Below are positions 7,447 through 17,000 of a stretch of DNA of 20,266 bases, piece by piece; within the stretch, counting starts at the first letter, position 1; the number at the start of each line of letters is the position of its first letter. The stretch covers positions 1 to 20,266 of IMG/VR virus record IMGVR_UViG_3300029319_000348. One strand, 5' to 3'. A program made the position numbers and the translations under genes. Below the pieces are notes generated by a model. It made no database searches, was not told where the DNA came from, and saw only the letters and a program-made list of their open reading frames with translations. Source of the stretch: a virus.

Positions 7447-7755
7447 ATGCCTATTTACAAAGCTAAAGTCAAGTGTTTCGTTGGTCAATCCATGCGAGAA
7501 GCTGATGAAGAGTTTGAATATAACGGAGAGTTCAATAGTAATATTGAATTAGTTGGTGGAACTGAACCTGATCTACCTGTGCCGTCTAACACAACCGTAC
7601 CGTCAGAAGATGTTCAGCCAACTACTCAATCCATTGACTATGTATCAATGACTAAAGCAGAACTTGAAGTGTATGGTCGCACTATCGGTATTGAACTAGA
7701 TAGAAGACAAACTAAAGAAACTCTTATTAGTCAACTTGAAGCAGCAAGTAAGTAG
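7447..7755 (+). CDS. Small protein with SAP/HeH-like C-terminal domain
   Basis: This 102-residue protein has an N-terminal part with beta-type strands (PIYKAKVKCFVGQSMREADE), a flexible Pro/Thr/Ser linker (about residues 45-65) and a C-terminal helix-extension-helix unit SMTKAELEVYGRTIGIELD, then RRQTKETLISQLEA. Such SAP/HeH-like units are common at the ends of small phage head proteins and may bind nucleic acid or another virion protein. The gene closes the capsid transcript: a strong ribosome site precedes it and the intrinsic terminator starts 24 bases after its stop. The role as a minor head protein is inferred from position. Confidence 0.7.
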   Translation: MPIYKAKVKCFVGQSMREADEEFEYNGEFNSNIELVGGTEPDLPVPSNTTVPSEDVQPTTQSIDYVSMTKAELEVYGRTIGIELDRRQTKETLISQLEAASK

Positions 7756-7779
7756 GCATTATTTTCTTATTTTTGTTTT

Positions 7780-7817
7780 GGGGGCTAGTAGTAATACTGC
7801 TAACCTCCTCTTTTTTT
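7780..7817 (+). terminator. Intrinsic terminator after the capsid genes
   Basis: The arms GGGGGCTAGTAG (7780-7791) and CTGCTAACCTCC (7797-7808) pair over 12 positions with one C-A mismatch and two G-U pairs around a TAATA loop, followed by TCTTTTTTT. This is a textbook Rho-independent structure. Its place between the capsid and tail-tube genes matches T7 T-phi, which limits tail expression relative to capsid. The ribosome site of the next gene (AGGAG) starts directly after the T-tract. Confidence 0.85.
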
Positions 7818-7827
7818 AGGAGATGTC

Positions 7828-8496
7828 ATGGCAACTGAAGTAGATATTTGCAATCTTGCCCTAGCTCATTTGGGCGATGATGCAACAATAGCTTCGTTAT
7901 CCCCACCAGAGGGATCGGCTCAAGCAGAAAAAGCTGCACGTTTTTATCCAATAGCAAGGAATACTTTGCTAGAAATGCATACATGGAATTTTGCATCAAA
8001 ACGTGGAAACTTAGCATTAACAACTAATACCCTTGACCAATGGGATTACGCATATGTAGCCCCTGCGGACATGATGTCACCTGTCGCAATAATATCTCCT
8101 ACAGCCCAAAACGATTACGCTACAAGAATGTCTGCCGGTGATACTCCCGGAGGAATAACAAGTAATTATGCACCGACCATTGTGGCAGGGCAATATACAC
8201 CACAACAATTTTCATTAGAAGGCGATTTAATATATACAAACCAAGAAAATGCAATGCTTAGATATCAAGCATTTATAACTGATCCATCGTTATTTTCTCC
8301 TTTATTTGTTATTACATTGTCATGGCATTTAGCATCAATGCTTGCAGGTCCTGTAATTAAAGGAGATCAAGGAGCAGCAGAAGCAAAACGTAGTTCACAA
8401 ATGATGGTTAATTATTTAACTAGTGCAAAACAATCGGATAATTTACATAGAGATATTACTGTTGAGCATATAGTTCCTTGGACATCTGGGAGGTAA
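7828..8496 (+). CDS. Tail tubular protein A (T7 gp11-like adaptor)
   Basis: This 222-residue protein should form the ring joining portal and tail nozzle. The start EVDICNLALAHLGDDATIAS and the following block SAQAEKAARFYPIARNTLLE, then HTWNFASKRGNLAL, are the family signature. The C-terminal helix region (SPLFVITLSWHLASMLAGP) is also typical. It begins just after the terminator with AGGAG 6 bases upstream of the ATG, so its expression depends on read-through of the terminator. The gp12-like gene follows after 3 bases, the usual pairing. Confidence 0.92.
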   Translation: MATEVDICNLALAHLGDDATIASLSPPEGSAQAEKAARFYPIARNTLLEMHTWNFASKRGNLALTTNTLDQWDYAYVAPADMMSPVAIISPTAQNDYATRMSAGDTPGGITSNYAPTIVAGQYTPQQFSLEGDLIYTNQENAMLRYQAFITDPSLFSPLFVITLSWHLASMLAGPVIKGDQGAAEAKRSSQMMVNYLTSAKQSDNLHRDITVEHIVPWTSGR

Positions 8497-8499
8497 TTT

Positions 8500-10968
8500 A
8501 TGCCAGTAACACGCAATTTTAAACAAGCTTTTTCTGGAGGTGAAATATCACCAGAAATGTTTGGCCGTATTGCTGATAATAAATTCCAACAAGGTGCAGC
8601 AACAATGCGTAACTTTATTGCTAAACCACAAGGACCTGCACAGAATAGACCGGGATTTGCATTTGTAAGAGAAGTAAAAGATAGTACAAAATCTACAAGA
8701 TTATTATCTTTTACATTTAATACAACTCAAACTATGGTGCTTGAGTTCGGTGATCAATATTTTAGATTTCATACGCAAGGACAAACTTTATTTTATAACG
8801 ATGGGTCAGCATGGAACGGTGGTACTAATTATGTAGTTGGTTCAATAGCTAAACAAGGCGGTGTAAATTATTATTCAAAAACTGTTCATTCTAATAGTCA
8901 ACCACCAAACGCAACTAATTGGTATGCTATGCCAACAAGTCCTAACGTATATGAAATACCACATCCATATTTAGAAGCAGAATTGTTTGATGTTAATTAT
9001 GTGCAATCTGCTGACGTTATAACATTAGTGCATCCTAACCATGCACCTAGAGAACTAAGAAGACTTGGTGCTACGCAATGGGAATTGCGTGTAATTGATT
9101 TTGGTAGTCCACTTTCAGCCCCCGGTGGTGTAAGTGTTTCTATGTATATTCCTTCTTCTACCACAACAAACACAGATACTTATGTTGCACACGAATATGT
9201 TGTTACAGCAGTAAAAGCTAATTTAGTTGATGAAAGCAATCAATCATCTTCTGCATCTGTAAACAATAATATATTTGTTACTGGAGCAAAAAATACTATT
9301 ACATGGAATGCTGTTTCTGGTGCTAGTCGATATAGAGTATATAAATCACAAGGTGGTATATTTGGATTTCTTGGAGAAACTACTACAACTACACTTATAG
9401 ACGATAATATCTCACCTGATTTTGCTAAAACACCACCAATACATGAAAATGATTTTGTTGGTTCTGGCAATTATCCGGGTGCTGTATCTTACTTTGAACA
9501 ACGCAGAGTGTTTGCCGGAACAAATAATGCACCACAAAATATATGGATGACTAAGTCTGGTACTGAAAATAATATGTCTTTTGGTATTCCTATACGAGAT
9601 GATGACCGTATTGAGTTTAGAGTTGCTGCTCGTGAAGCTAACACAATTAGACATATAGTTCCATTAACAAATTTACTTATGCTTACTGGATCAGCAGAAT
9701 GGAGAGTAACTTCTGTTAATAGTGATGCTATAACTCCTACTTCTATATCTGTAAAACCACAATCATATGTAGGTGCAAACAATGCACAACCTGTAATTGT
9801 TAATAATAGTTTGGTATATGCTGCTGCTCGTGGCGGTCATGTAAGAGAACTTGGTTATAACTGGCAAGCAAATGGATTTATTACAGGTGATTTATCTCTT
9901 CGTGCACCACATTTGTTTGATAATTTTACAATTATAGATATGGCTTTATCAAAGTCACCAATACCTATTGTATGGCAGGTAAGTAGTAATGGAAAATTAT
10001 TAGGTCTTACATATGTTCCAGAACAACAAATTGGTGCATGGCATCAACATGATACAGATGGAACTTTTGAAAGCGTAGCTTGCGTGTCTGAAGGAAACGA
10101 TGACGTTACATATTGCATTATTAAAAGAACTATAAATGGTGCAAGCAAACGCTATGTAGAACGCATGGGTACAAGATTATTTGCAACTCAACGTGATAAT
10201 TTTTTTGTAGATGCAGGTGCTACTTATAACGGAACAAATACAAACACAGGTCAAAACGTAACTATATCTGGCGGTACAAACTATACAAAAGGTGAAACTG
10301 TAACAGTTACAGCTAATTACAATTTATTTAACGCACCACCTAGTGTTGATGATGTAAATGATGCAATAGTTTTAGTCGATGGTACTACTCTTTATCGTCT
10401 TACTATTCTTGGTACATCAAGCCAAACAGTAGCAACTGCAAAATTAGATAAAGATTTACCTGCACCTTTGCGTAATACAGCTATAACTACTTACGAAGTT
10501 GCTAGAAATGTTATATCAGGTATTTCTTGGTTAGAAGGTAAAACAGTAAACATTTTGGCAGATGGTGCAGTACATCCACAAAAAGTAGTATCTAGTGGTG
10601 CTATCACGTTAGACCGTGCAGCTAGTGTTGTGCATCTTGGATTACCTTACGAAAGCGATTTAAATACTTTACCTATGGCATTACAAGTAGAAGCTCTTGG
10701 TCAAGGTCGAGTTAAGAATTTAAATCATGTATGGCTGCGAGTATTAGAATCATCTGGTATTTTTGCAGGTCCTAGTGCAGACAAATTAGTAGAAGCAAAA
10801 CAACGTACAACTGAACCATATGGTTCACCACCAGATTTAAAAACACAAGATATAAAAATAATGCTTACACCACAATGGCAAGACAATGGACAGTTATTTG
10901 TACGACAAACAGACCCATTACCACTAACAATTGTAGGTTTAACATTAGAAGTGGCTATGGGTGGATAG
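8500..10968 (+). CDS. Tail tubular protein B (T7 gp12-like nozzle)
   Basis: This 822-residue protein should form the tail nozzle through which DNA leaves the virion. The N-terminus RNFKQAFSGGEISPEMFGR and RNFIAKPQGPAQNRPGFAFV is diagnostic, as is YFEQRRVFAGTNNAPQNIWM in the middle. Two extra modules are visible. Residues about 100-146 (W..G.NY..GSI.K.GGVNYY...NSQPPNATNWY) look like a small carbohydrate-binding domain of the CBM5/12 type. Residues about 225-300 look like a fibronectin-III-type domain (ITWNAVSGASRYRVYKS). Both could bind surface sugars during attachment. The last codons overlap repeat copy C by two bases. The core assignment is firm; the two inserted modules are read from spacing of aromatic residues and are less sure. 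Confidence 0.92.
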   Translation: MPVTRNFKQAFSGGEISPEMFGRIADNKFQQGAATMRNFIAKPQGPAQNRPGFAFVREVKDSTKSTRLLSFTFNTTQTMVLEFGDQYFRFHTQGQTLFYNDGSAWNGGTNYVVGSIAKQGGVNYYSKTVHSNSQPPNATNWYAMPTSPNVYEIPHPYLEAELFDVNYVQSADVITLVHPNHAPRELRRLGATQWELRVIDFGSPLSAPGGVSVSMYIPSSTTTNTDTYVAHEYVVTAVKANLVDESNQSSSASVNNNIFVTGAKNTITWNAVSGASRYRVYKSQGGIFGFLGETTTTTLIDDNISPDFAKTPPIHENDFVGSGNYPGAVSYFEQRRVFAGTNNAPQNIWMTKSGTENNMSFGIPIRDDDRIEFRVAAREANTIRHIVPLTNLLMLTGSAEWRVTSVNSDAITPTSISVKPQSYVGANNAQPVIVNNSLVYAAARGGHVRELGYNWQANGFITGDLSLRAPHLFDNFTIIDMALSKSPIPIVWQVSSNGKLLGLTYVPEQQIGAWHQHDTDGTFESVACVSEGNDDVTYCIIKRTINGASKRYVERMGTRLFATQRDNFFVDAGATYNGTNTNTGQNVTISGGTNYTKGETVTVTANYNLFNAPPSVDDVNDAIVLVDGTTLYRLTILGTSSQTVATAKLDKDLPAPLRNTAITTYEVARNVISGISWLEGKTVNILADGAVHPQKVVSSGAITLDRAASVVHLGLPYESDLNTLPMALQVEALGQGRVKNLNHVWLRVLESSGIFAGPSADKLVEAKQRTTEPYGSPPDLKTQDIKIMLTPQWQDNGQLFVRQTDPLPLTIVGLTLEVAMGG

Positions 10969-10980
10969 TGTGACCGTAAG
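10967..10980 (+). promoter_or_regulatory. Repeat element copy C (AGTGTGACCGTAAG), putative phage promoter
   Basis: These 14 bases are identical to copy A. The copy starts in the stop codon of the nozzle gene and opens a 67-base gap before the gp14-like gene. This matches the location of the T7 phi13 promoter ahead of the internal virion proteins. No terminator-like hairpin was seen in the same gap. Confidence 0.6.
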
Positions 10981-11035
10981 CAGATATCATGTAGTTATAC
11001 TAAAAAAATAAAGAAGCGTTGAGGTAACGGCAACA

Positions 11036-11623
11036 ATGTCTAGTAGTTATGGGTGGAGTGATCTTAGTGGTTTAGGTAAGTTTGGTGTTATATCACAAGG
11101 TTTTGGTGTAGTAAGTGGAATTATAGGAGCAATGTCTGCTGCAAGTGCAGAAAAATATAAAACAAAAAGTTTAGCTTTAAGTTTGGAACATAAAAAAGAT
11201 ATGGCTTTGTTTAATCAAAAAATGAAAGAAGGTCAAGCACAGCATATAAATAGAGTATTTAATAAGCGATATCAAATAATGACTTTAAAACAAGGGGCAC
11301 AAAAATCTAGAGGTGTAGTATCAATAGCATCTAGAGGTGGTGTAAGAGGTGTAGGTAGTAATTTAAATGCAATGGTTAGTTCTGAAATATTGGCAGAGAT
11401 AGATAAAATGACTATGAATTCAAATAAAGTAAGAGCAAGAGAAAACAAACGATTAGAAGCTGTAGGTGTAGGTATACAAGCAAATCAATATGGAGTTAGT
11501 GCAAGTAATATGTTTGCTACTGCATCGCAAATAAGTCCTTGGATGAATATGACTAGTAGTTTGTTGACAGGTGGATCTAGTTTTATTAGTAGTCTTCCAC
11601 CCGGTATGTTAAGAAAATCGTAA
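11036..11623 (+). CDS. Internal virion protein, T7 gp14-like
   Basis: This 195-residue protein is likely packaged in the head and ejected first, to form a pore or channel in the outer membrane, as T7 gp14 does. An N-terminal hydrophobic glycine-rich stretch (FGVISQGFGVVSGIIGAMSA, about residues 16-35) precedes a long helical region. That region has the motif SRGVVSIASRGGVRGVGSN, similar to the GV.L..GS segment of gp14-type proteins, and then a Glu/Lys/Asn-rich helix. It ends with FISSLPPGMLRKS. The start follows GAGG 11 bases upstream, and its stop overlaps the next start by one base (TAATG). The assignment rests on size, composition, this motif and the order of genes. Confidence 0.75.
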   Translation: MSSSYGWSDLSGLGKFGVISQGFGVVSGIIGAMSAASAEKYKTKSLALSLEHKKDMALFNQKMKEGQAQHINRVFNKRYQIMTLKQGAQKSRGVVSIASRGGVRGVGSNLNAMVSSEILAEIDKMTMNSNKVRARENKRLEAVGVGIQANQYGVSASNMFATASQISPWMNMTSSLLTGGSSFISSLPPGMLRKS

Positions 11624-14010
11624 TGGCAAGAGTACCTTTTCAACAAAATTTAAATCAAGAAGTAGCAGCAGGTTCTGAAGTACAGTTTGGTGCTACTTCT
11701 GTAGAACCAATGAAAGATGTTGTTACAGATGATATAGAACGACAAGGCCGTGCGTTAACACAGGCAGGGCAAACAATACAAAAGCTAGATGACGAATTAA
11801 ATGATGCTGAAGCTAAACGGTTATATAACGAATCTCATTATGAAGTAGAACGTGTTGCAAACGAATACACACAATTGCAAGGTGTTGAAGCAGTAAAAAC
11901 ATTACAAACAGAAGGTGAAGGTGAAGAACAAATAACAGTATTAGATGATTACAACAACAACAAATTAAAAACAATTCTTGAAAACGGTTCATCTCAAGCA
12001 AGTAATGGCGTTGTGAAATATATGTATGAACAAATGATGTCAACATCTATAAAATCTGCACAAAATAAAATGATTACGCATTCTTTAAAACAACAACGTA
12101 ATTATTTAGAAAATGAAACGAATGAAAGTATAGATATTTTTAAAAGCAAAGCTATGAATAATTACAAAGATTGGAGAGATCCTACAGGTGAATTTAATAA
12201 AAATCGTTATGCAGCACATGAAGAATTAAAAAAATATGCAGTATTAAAAGGTTGGAATCTTGACCCTAATGCTGTTAACGCTAAAGGGGAAAAAATTGGA
12301 ATAAGCAAACAATATTTAAAAATGAGAAGTGAACTTGATTTAGAAATAGCAAAAGATGTAATAAAAAAATTAAATGAGGATAAGGATACTGTAGGTGTAA
12401 AAGAATTTAAAGAAAGTTTAAAACCTTTTACAAATGAAAAAACTTACAATGAAATATCATCTGGCATAGAACAAAAACATGAAAATTTTAAAGGAGAAAA
12501 TTGTGTAAATGCAGTATTAACGCATAATGGCAATCAAAACAATGGTGATTTTTTAACACAAACAAATAAATTAATGTGTTTAAAAACTAATCATGCATAT
12601 GACGATGGCAAAGGTGCAGTTGTTACAGATGGATTTCATTCAGATCAAGTTGATACAACAGAAAAGAAAAACACAGAAAACATAGAAACATTACAACAAC
12701 TAAGAGATACATCTAAATTTTATTCAGTAGATTCTGCACAGGCAGGTACTCTTATACCAGAGCATCAAACAACACATTTGTATGCAATACAAAGATTAGG
12801 CGTAAAAAAAGCAGATTCATTATATACAAAAGCAAAATCAGAAATAGATATTGATAAAACAAAATACAAAGAAGATTCTGTTTATGCAAATAAAATAAAT
12901 AAAAAAATTTTAGATAATTACAATAAATTAATTATTGAAGAATCAAATAAAATATACGGCAGATTTGGTGAAGGTGATTATGCAATAGCTATTGCTAATG
13001 ATTTAGAAATTATAAAAAAAGGTGTTGATTATAATTATAAAAATACTAACGAAGACGTAGAGGTTAATTTTATAACAGGATTGCGTCCTTTAAATGATCT
13101 TAAAGAAGAAATAAAAGAAACTATTACTGATAAGGATACGCAAGAACACGCATTAAAAGATTTAGAAGTTAAATACACAGAAATATACAATCAAAAAACA
13201 CAAATTTATAATCAAAATTTAAACAATGCAAAACGCATAGCATTTGCAACGCCTAATGGATGGAAAAATCTTGCAGCTAATAATATAGAAATAGAAAATT
13301 TTAGCAAAGAAGATCAAGAAATATTAAAGAAAGGACAACCAACAGAATCAAATAAAGATGTTGTTATTGATTTAGAAAGAAATCCATTAGAAGTAAAAGA
13401 TAATTTATTAGCTTACAGCCATCAATTATCTCCATCTGATTATCTAGAATTTGAAAGATATGCCAAGTCTTTAAATAGTGACGCAAAAGTTTTAAATGCA
13501 ACTGGTAATTCTGATATGTTTGACGCTAGTTTAATTAGATTTGGTTATACAGATATAGTTAGTAAAGTAACAGATGATCCAAAAGCAAAAGATCAATATA
13601 ATTTTAAATTTGATTATAAACAAATTAAAGATGCTTGGCTAACTAGAATAGATAAAGAACAAACAGAAACAGGAAAAACATTAACTAGAACTAGAAAGCA
13701 AGAACTATTAGATGAAATATTGGCAGATGGCGTAATTACTAAAAGATGGGGTTTCTTTAGAAAATCTGATATTACTATACCTTCAGTTGCATTAGAAGCA
13801 GATCAATTTAAAGATGCTTTTGTGTTTGTCGGTAGTGAAAAAGTATTTACATATAACATACCAAAAGATGTTAGAGAATATTTTATAGCAGGTTATGAAG
13901 CAGCAGGTATGCCGTATACAGAACAAATGATTGCAAACGAATATGTGTTGCATGGAAAGAAAAAATCTAAAGCAGAAATAATTAAATTTAAGGAGGAAAA
14001 TAATTTATGA
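11623..14010 (+). CDS. Internal virion protein, T7 gp15-like
   Basis: This 795-residue, mainly helical and highly charged protein (rich in Lys, Asn, Glu, Gln) takes the T7 gp15 position between the gp14-like and giant proteins. Its likely role is part of the ejected channel that carries DNA across the periplasm. The N-terminal region ARVPFQQNLNQEVAAGSEVQ resembles the starts of podovirus gp15-like proteins. The next 100 residues are amphipathic helices, including a segment with EAKRLYNESHYEVERVANEY. No enzymatic motif was found. It is translationally coupled to its upstream neighbour, and its last four bases overlap the giant gene, whose AAGGAGG ribosome site lies inside it. Codon use is extremely AT-rich (about 18% G+C in one 60-base line). 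Identification is mainly positional. Confidence 0.7.
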   Translation: MARVPFQQNLNQEVAAGSEVQFGATSVEPMKDVVTDDIERQGRALTQAGQTIQKLDDELNDAEAKRLYNESHYEVERVANEYTQLQGVEAVKTLQTEGEGEEQITVLDDYNNNKLKTILENGSSQASNGVVKYMYEQMMSTSIKSAQNKMITHSLKQQRNYLENETNESIDIFKSKAMNNYKDWRDPTGEFNKNRYAAHEELKKYAVLKGWNLDPNAVNAKGEKIGISKQYLKMRSELDLEIAKDVIKKLNEDKDTVGVKEFKESLKPFTNEKTYNEISSGIEQKHENFKGENCVNAVLTHNGNQNNGDFLTQTNKLMCLKTNHAYDDGKGAVVTDGFHSDQVDTTEKKNTENIETLQQLRDTSKFYSVDSAQAGTLIPEHQTTHLYAIQRLGVKKADSLYTKAKSEIDIDKTKYKEDSVYANKINKKILDNYNKLIIEESNKIYGRFGEGDYAIAIANDLEIIKKGVDYNYKNTNEDVEVNFITGLRPLNDLKEEIKETITDKDTQEHALKDLEVKYTEIYNQKTQIYNQNLNNAKRIAFATPNGWKNLAANNIEIENFSKEDQEILKKGQPTESNKDVVIDLERNPLEVKDNLLAYSHQLSPSDYLEFERYAKSLNSDAKVLNATGNSDMFDASLIRFGYTDIVSKVTDDPKAKDQYNFKFDYKQIKDAWLTRIDKEQTETGKTLTRTRKQELLDEILADGVITKRWGFFRKSDITIPSVALEADQFKDAFVFVGSEKVFTYNIPKDVREYFIAGYEAAGMPYTEQMIANEYVLHGKKKSKAEIIKFKEENNL

Positions 14011-17000
14011 GCGACAATCCATTTTTAGATACTTTAAAACAAAGGCAAGAATTAGCACCTAGTCAAAATTATGCTGAAAATTTAAATACACTTAATACAG
14101 AAAATCCATTTTTAGACACTTTAAAAAAAAGAGAAGAAGATAGACAAAATCAAATTAAAGCAGATTTAAAAAGAACATTAACTTCTGTTTTAGAAAAAGA
14201 TCCTGACATGGTTGGTGAAGGATTAAAACTTGCAGAAGAACTTAATTTACCAAAAGATTTTGCATTAGATAGCGAAGAAGCAATTAGATTATTAGCTGAA
14301 AAAAACAAAAAAGAAAGAATACTAAGTTATGCTTATGCAGAAAAAAGTCCAGTATTAATGCGTCAACTTACTGATCCAACATTTGCAGCTTTAGCGTATG
14401 ACAATATAAACGATTTAGAAGGATTAGAATATGCATTTGACGCTATAAAGAAAGCACCAGACAACATATTGCAAGGTTGGGAAAAAGGTAGGTTAAATGT
14501 ACGAAGAGGAAAAATTGGTAATTTAAAAAAATCTGGGAAAGGTAATGAAGAATTAAATACAGAATTAGCAGAAATTAATCAAAGGTTAGAAGAATTAAAT
14601 AGTGATGGGTCTGGAATATTAGAAGAAGGTTTCGCAATTTTTGGTCAATATTCTAAAACTTTGCCTACAGCCTTAGAAGGTGGTTCTGTTGGTGCAGCAG
14701 TAGGATTTGGAGCAGGTGCAGTTACAGGACCGGGATCTATATTTACAGCTAAAGGTGGATTTATTGTAGGTTTTTTAGGAACATTAGGATTAGAAACTTA
14801 CAAAATAGAAGCAGGTTCTACATACCTTGACCTTGTAGACGAATTAAAATTAACTGAAGGTGTTGATGATCAAACAGCAAAACACATAGCAACTGGTGTT
14901 GGTGTTACTAATATGTTGTTGGAATGGGTTGGTGCTAGTGCTGTTACTGCACCAATTAGAAAGCAATTAGGAAAATATGCTACTAAACAAATTGTTAAAG
15001 AATTAGCAAAACCGACAGGACGTAAAGCATTAACAAATTTTGCTAAAAATTATATAGGTGGAAACTTAACAGAAGCAGGTACAGAAGTTTTACAAGAATT
15101 GTCTAATATTGTAGGTCGTGATATAGCGGTAGCATTTAGTGATAAAGAAGATTTAAATTATAAACTTACTAATGCAGAAGGATTACAAGAAATAGGCCAA
15201 AGACTAGGTCAAACTTTTATACAAACTATGAAAGGGATGACTCTTGTAGGTTTAGTAGGAAGTGGACCAACATTTATTTCAGATATTACTAGAGCTAACA
15301 AAGCAAAAACAGATACTGCATTTATAGAAAATTTATCAGAAAAATCTGTTAACAATAAAACAAGAATAAGAAATCCAAATGAATTTCAAAATTATGTAGA
15401 AAATTTAGCAGTAGATAAAAATGTTAAAGAATTGTACATTGATGCAGAAATATTAAATCAAGCAATAATAGACAATGGAATAACACTAGAAGACATAGAT
15501 GCAGTATCACCTAGCATTGCAAAACAATTAATAGAAATTAATAAGTCAGGTGGGCAGGGTGATGTAGTAGTTAGCACTAGTGAATATGCAGCAAAATTAG
15601 CAGGTACACAGTTTGATGGTTTTTTACAAGATCATTTGCGTGTCGATCAAGATGGTTTTAGCCGTGCTGAAGCTACAGATTTTAAACAAAATCAAGATGC
15701 ATTAAGAAAAGAAGCTGTTGAAGTTCTTGAAAAACAAAACAAAATATCCAAAGAATTTGAAGCTAGTGCAGCACAAGTAAAAAAAGATTTAGCTAATCAA
15801 TTAAAAGCTACTGGTTTATATTCACCTAATAACGTAAGTGCTGCGTCAACATTTTTTCGTGATTTTGTTGTTATACAGGCAAATAAATTAGGTATAACAC
15901 CAAAAGAATTTGCAGCTAGATTTCCATATACAGTTGTTAGCCAAGATCAAATACAAATATCACCAGAACAACAATTGTTTAATCAAGATGGTTCAGTACG
16001 ATTAGATACGCCACAATTTAAAAACTTTTTTGGAAAATCAGTTTTAAAGAAAAATGGTAAACCAGAAGTGTTGTATCACGGTACACGAGATAGTGTTAAC
16101 GAATTTAATTTAGATCATCCAAATAAAAAAGATTTTGGTTGGTTAGGTAAAGGTGTATATATGTATCGGGGTAAGGATGCAGCAGCAGGTGCAAATGTAT
16201 ACACAATAAACAAAAGAGGTGATGCAGGTCGCAATATAATGCCATTGTATGCACGATTAGAAAATCCATATTACGCAACATTTAAAGAAAAAGCAGATAT
16301 ACGGATGGGTGGCGAACAAGCTGCTGAAAAATTTAAACAAAGATTAATTGACGAAGGCCATGATGGTGCAATACTTAGAGGTGAAAACGCTACAGACGAA
16401 GTTGTAGTATTTGATAATACGGCAGTTAAATCAACTTTTAATAGCGGTACATGGTCTAGAGAAACAGCAGACATATTAAAACAACAAGAATTGTTTGCAC
16501 AACAGGCAAAACCACAGAAGCAAGGCAAACCTGTACCACAAGTTTTATATCAAATATCTAACTTAAGAGAAAGTTTTGATTTTGCAAAAGGCAAAACATA
16601 CGCTACTAATCGTGATTTTAAATTAGCGTTACAAGAGCGTGTTATAAAAGAAGCTAAAAAAGCTAAAGTTGACGTTAAAGAATTTACAACAGAAGTAGAA
16701 AAATATCTTGTGCAAACTGTGTTAGAAGATGCAAGATTTGCATTAGAAGAAAACGCAAACGCAGTTGGTTGGTATAACGAAAAAGTTACTAAAGCTAAAG
16801 CATTATTATCTTTAATACATCCAGAATTAGCAACAAATCCCGAAGCAAACTTTGCTTTTACTTGGGCGTTAGCTAATACATCCAACGGTATAAAAGTAGA
16901 TAAAAATTTTGAACTTGCAGAACAAGCATATAGTTATTGGGTAGAAAACAATGAATTTCCTATTGACATAGGTATAGGTGACGCAAGTGATGCAATAAAT

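Noticed and set aside
10981-11035. Possible terminator or small RNA in the gap before the gp14-like gene
   Set aside because: No hairpin with a T-tract was found; only the promoter-like repeat and a ribosome site are supported.
16550-16885. 111-codon minus-strand ORF opposite the giant gene, and similar antisense ORFs (for example 5387-5719 and 16271-16528)
   Set aside because: These mirror the codons of well-supported + strand genes, giving Ser/Ala/Leu/Cys-rich products without ribosome sites or recognisable domains.
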